Origin: JBBRSC01 sp038245795
Lineage (GTDB): Bacteria > Actinomycetota > Acidimicrobiia > Acidimicrobiales > Microtrichaceae
Reading direction: 5' to 3'
DNA: 6,027 nucleotides
Assembly (NCBI GenBank): GCA_038245795.1
Contig: JBBRSC010000211.1
Location: forward strand, 1 to 6,027
A model generated the notes under the pieces. The model did not search any database. It was given only the letters and a program-made list of their open reading frames with translations, and was not told the DNA's origin. The translations under genes were made by a program, and so were the position numbers. Each line of letters begins with the position of its first letter. Positions within the stretch are counted from its first letter, which is position 1. Positions 4,951 through 6,027 of this stretch are shown here, piece after piece.

Positions 4951-6027
4951 TCAGCGCGACAGGAGGCGCCCCATCAGCTCGTGTCCTGCGACGACTGGTG
5001 CGCTGGCGACACCACGCTCGGTGTACCGGCCGCCGGGCGCATCGACGGTCGAGTCGAACAGCATGTACGGCACGGGGTCTGCCGTGTGGGTTCGGGTCCG
5101 CAGTGGTGTCGCATGATCCGGAAGCATGAGCATTCGCCACGGTCCCATTGCGTCCAACGCCGGGACGAGATCAGCCAGAACCCGGGCGTCCCAGTTCTCG
5201 AGCGCCCGCACCTTCTCCTCGACATTTCCGGCATGGCCTGCCTCGTCGGTGGCCTCCACGTGGATGACGAACAGGTCGGCACCATTGTCCAGTCCGGCAA
5301 GGGCCGCGTCGCGCTTGTTCTCGTAGCTCGTGTCGTACCAGGCAGTGGCGCCCTCGACGGTCGGCAGTTCCATGTCGGCGAGCACTCCCAACCCGCGGAC
5401 CAGATCGACCGCCGTGACGATGCCGCCTCGCCGACCGGTACGACTCCCGAACGACGGCATGGTCGGCTGGAACCCCTGCCCCCACAACCAGACCTGGGTG
5501 GCGGCGCTGTCGTGTCGCGCAAGGATCTCGCGACTGGCATCCATGACGGCTCGGAGTCGCGAGGCCGCCGCGCCGGTCGGCCACACCGCCGTCTGATCAG
5601 TCAGATCGTGGGGAGGGACGCACTCGGCGTCCTCCCAGTCAGCCGGTGCCACCATGATGTGGCGGTATTGACCTCCCGGATGAAACTCCAGGCCAGAGCC
5701 TGCTCCCCGGCCCAGCTCGGCGTCGAGGTCGGCGATGATGGCCGCAGCGACGGCGTCGGTGGGATGTCCGCCGGCGAAGTCGACCATGGTCTCGTCGGGG
5801 CCCACGGTGACCAGATTGCAGCGGTAGGCCAGACGATCTGCGGGGAGTCTCAGACCCAGCGACGCGGCCTCGATCGGTGCGCGACCCGTGTGGAAGTGGG
5901 CAGGGTCGTAGCCGAGGATCGACATGTTGCCGACGTCGCTCCCCGGCGCCATTCCCGGAGGGATCACCGCGGCGCGCCCGACCGTTGCTCGACCGGCCAG
6001 CCGATCCAGGTGCGGCATCGACGCGGC
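4951..6027 (-). CDS. ApgM-like phosphoglycerate mutase family protein (possible homoserine kinase), 5' end cut by window edge
   Basis: This belongs to the alkaline phosphatase superfamily branch of archaeal-type, cofactor-independent phosphoglycerate mutase (ApgM). The frame is open to the right edge, giving 358 visible residues; the ATG at 6018 is internal, since the family has roughly 30 more residues upstream, including the metal-binding DG motif. Numbering from that ATG, the predicted catalytic serine is S27 in GMAPGSDVGNMSILGYDP, followed by TGRAPIEAASLG (44-55), WLWGQG (177-182), D258 and H262 in EATDEAGHAGN, D301-H302 in LPDHATPL, and H311 in RTHTADPVP. The visible metal-site residues are therefore intact. 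The WLWGQG stretch and overall match recall the bacterial subgroup that TIGRFAMs names 'proposed homoserine kinase'. In mycobacteria the gene directly before rho is thrB, homoserine kinase, so that role is at least as likely here as glycolytic mutase. The stop lies 185 nt before rho. Confidence 0.9.
   Translation of the reverse strand, partial: AASMPHLDRLAGRATVGRAAVIPPGMAPGSDVGNMSILGYDPAHFHTGRAPIEAASLGLRLPADRLAYRCNLVTVGPDETMVDFAGGHPTDAVAAAIIADLDAELGRGAGSGLEFHPGGQYRHIMVAPADWEDAECVPPHDLTDQTAVWPTGAAASRLRAVMDASREILARHDSAATQVWLWGQGFQPTMPSFGSRTGRRGGIVTAVDLVRGLGVLADMELPTVEGATAWYDTSYENKRDAALAGLDNGADLFVIHVEATDEAGHAGNVEEKVRALENWDARVLADLVPALDAMGPWRMLMLPDHATPLRTRTHTADPVPYMLFDSTVDAPGGRYTERGVASAPVVAGHELMGRLLSR

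Noticed and set aside
4941..4953. Possible intrinsic terminator after the ApgM-like gene
   Set aside because: No stable GC-rich hairpin followed by a T-run is visible on the minus strand after the stop; termination there, if any, may be Rho-dependent.
4805..5140. Minus-strand frame of 111 codons spanning the end of the ApgM-like gene and the gap before rho
   Set aside because: Most of it is an out-of-frame reading of the ApgM-like gene, and its residue composition (Arg/Cys-rich, no family resemblance) is that of a shadow frame.

Overview
The window is a compact, high-GC stretch in which every convincing gene lies on the minus strand. Read in the direction of transcription (from high to low coordinates), it holds an ApgM-like phosphoglycerate mutase family gene cut by the right edge, rho, rpmE (ribosomal protein L31), an unrecognised gene of 330 codons (called orfX here), prfA (release factor 1) and prmC (release factor glutamine methyltransferase), which is cut by the left edge. 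The GC-rich codon use, frequent GTG starts, the rho-rpmE-prfA-prmC order and the long disordered insert in Rho point to an Actinomycetota chromosome. Acidimicrobiia or a related lineage is my best guess, but no taxonomic marker in the window settles it.

Region by region: positions 4951-6027 carry the 3' portion of the ApgM-like gene. A 185-nt gap (4766-4950) follows, with a plausible sigma-70-type promoter, a C-rich leader segment and a clear Shine-Dalgarno sequence for rho. rho occupies 3038-4765. After 42 nt comes rpmE (2729-2995), whose stop overlaps the start of orfX (1740-2732) in a GTGA. After another 22 nt comes prfA (650-1717), whose stop overlaps the start of prmC (1-653) in a second GTGA. 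I see no convincing intrinsic terminator between any of the genes, no RNA gene, no mobile element and no CRISPR array.

The genes form a module for ending gene expression: Rho ends transcription, RF1 ends translation at UAA/UAG, and PrmC methylates the GGQ glutamine of RF1. L31 is a ribosomal protein of the large subunit. This is largely a conserved housekeeping region. The parts that deserve a second look are: (i) the ApgM-like gene sits exactly where mycobacteria carry homoserine kinase thrB, next to rho, and its sequence resembles the bacterial branch proposed to be an alternative homoserine kinase; (ii) orfX, a protein of unknown function inserted between rpmE and prfA and translationally coupled to L31; (iii) the L31 has no cysteine and is of the zinc-independent type although it sits in the housekeeping operon; (iv) Rho has an Asn/Gln/Asp-rich, partly repeat-built insert and a C-rich leader.
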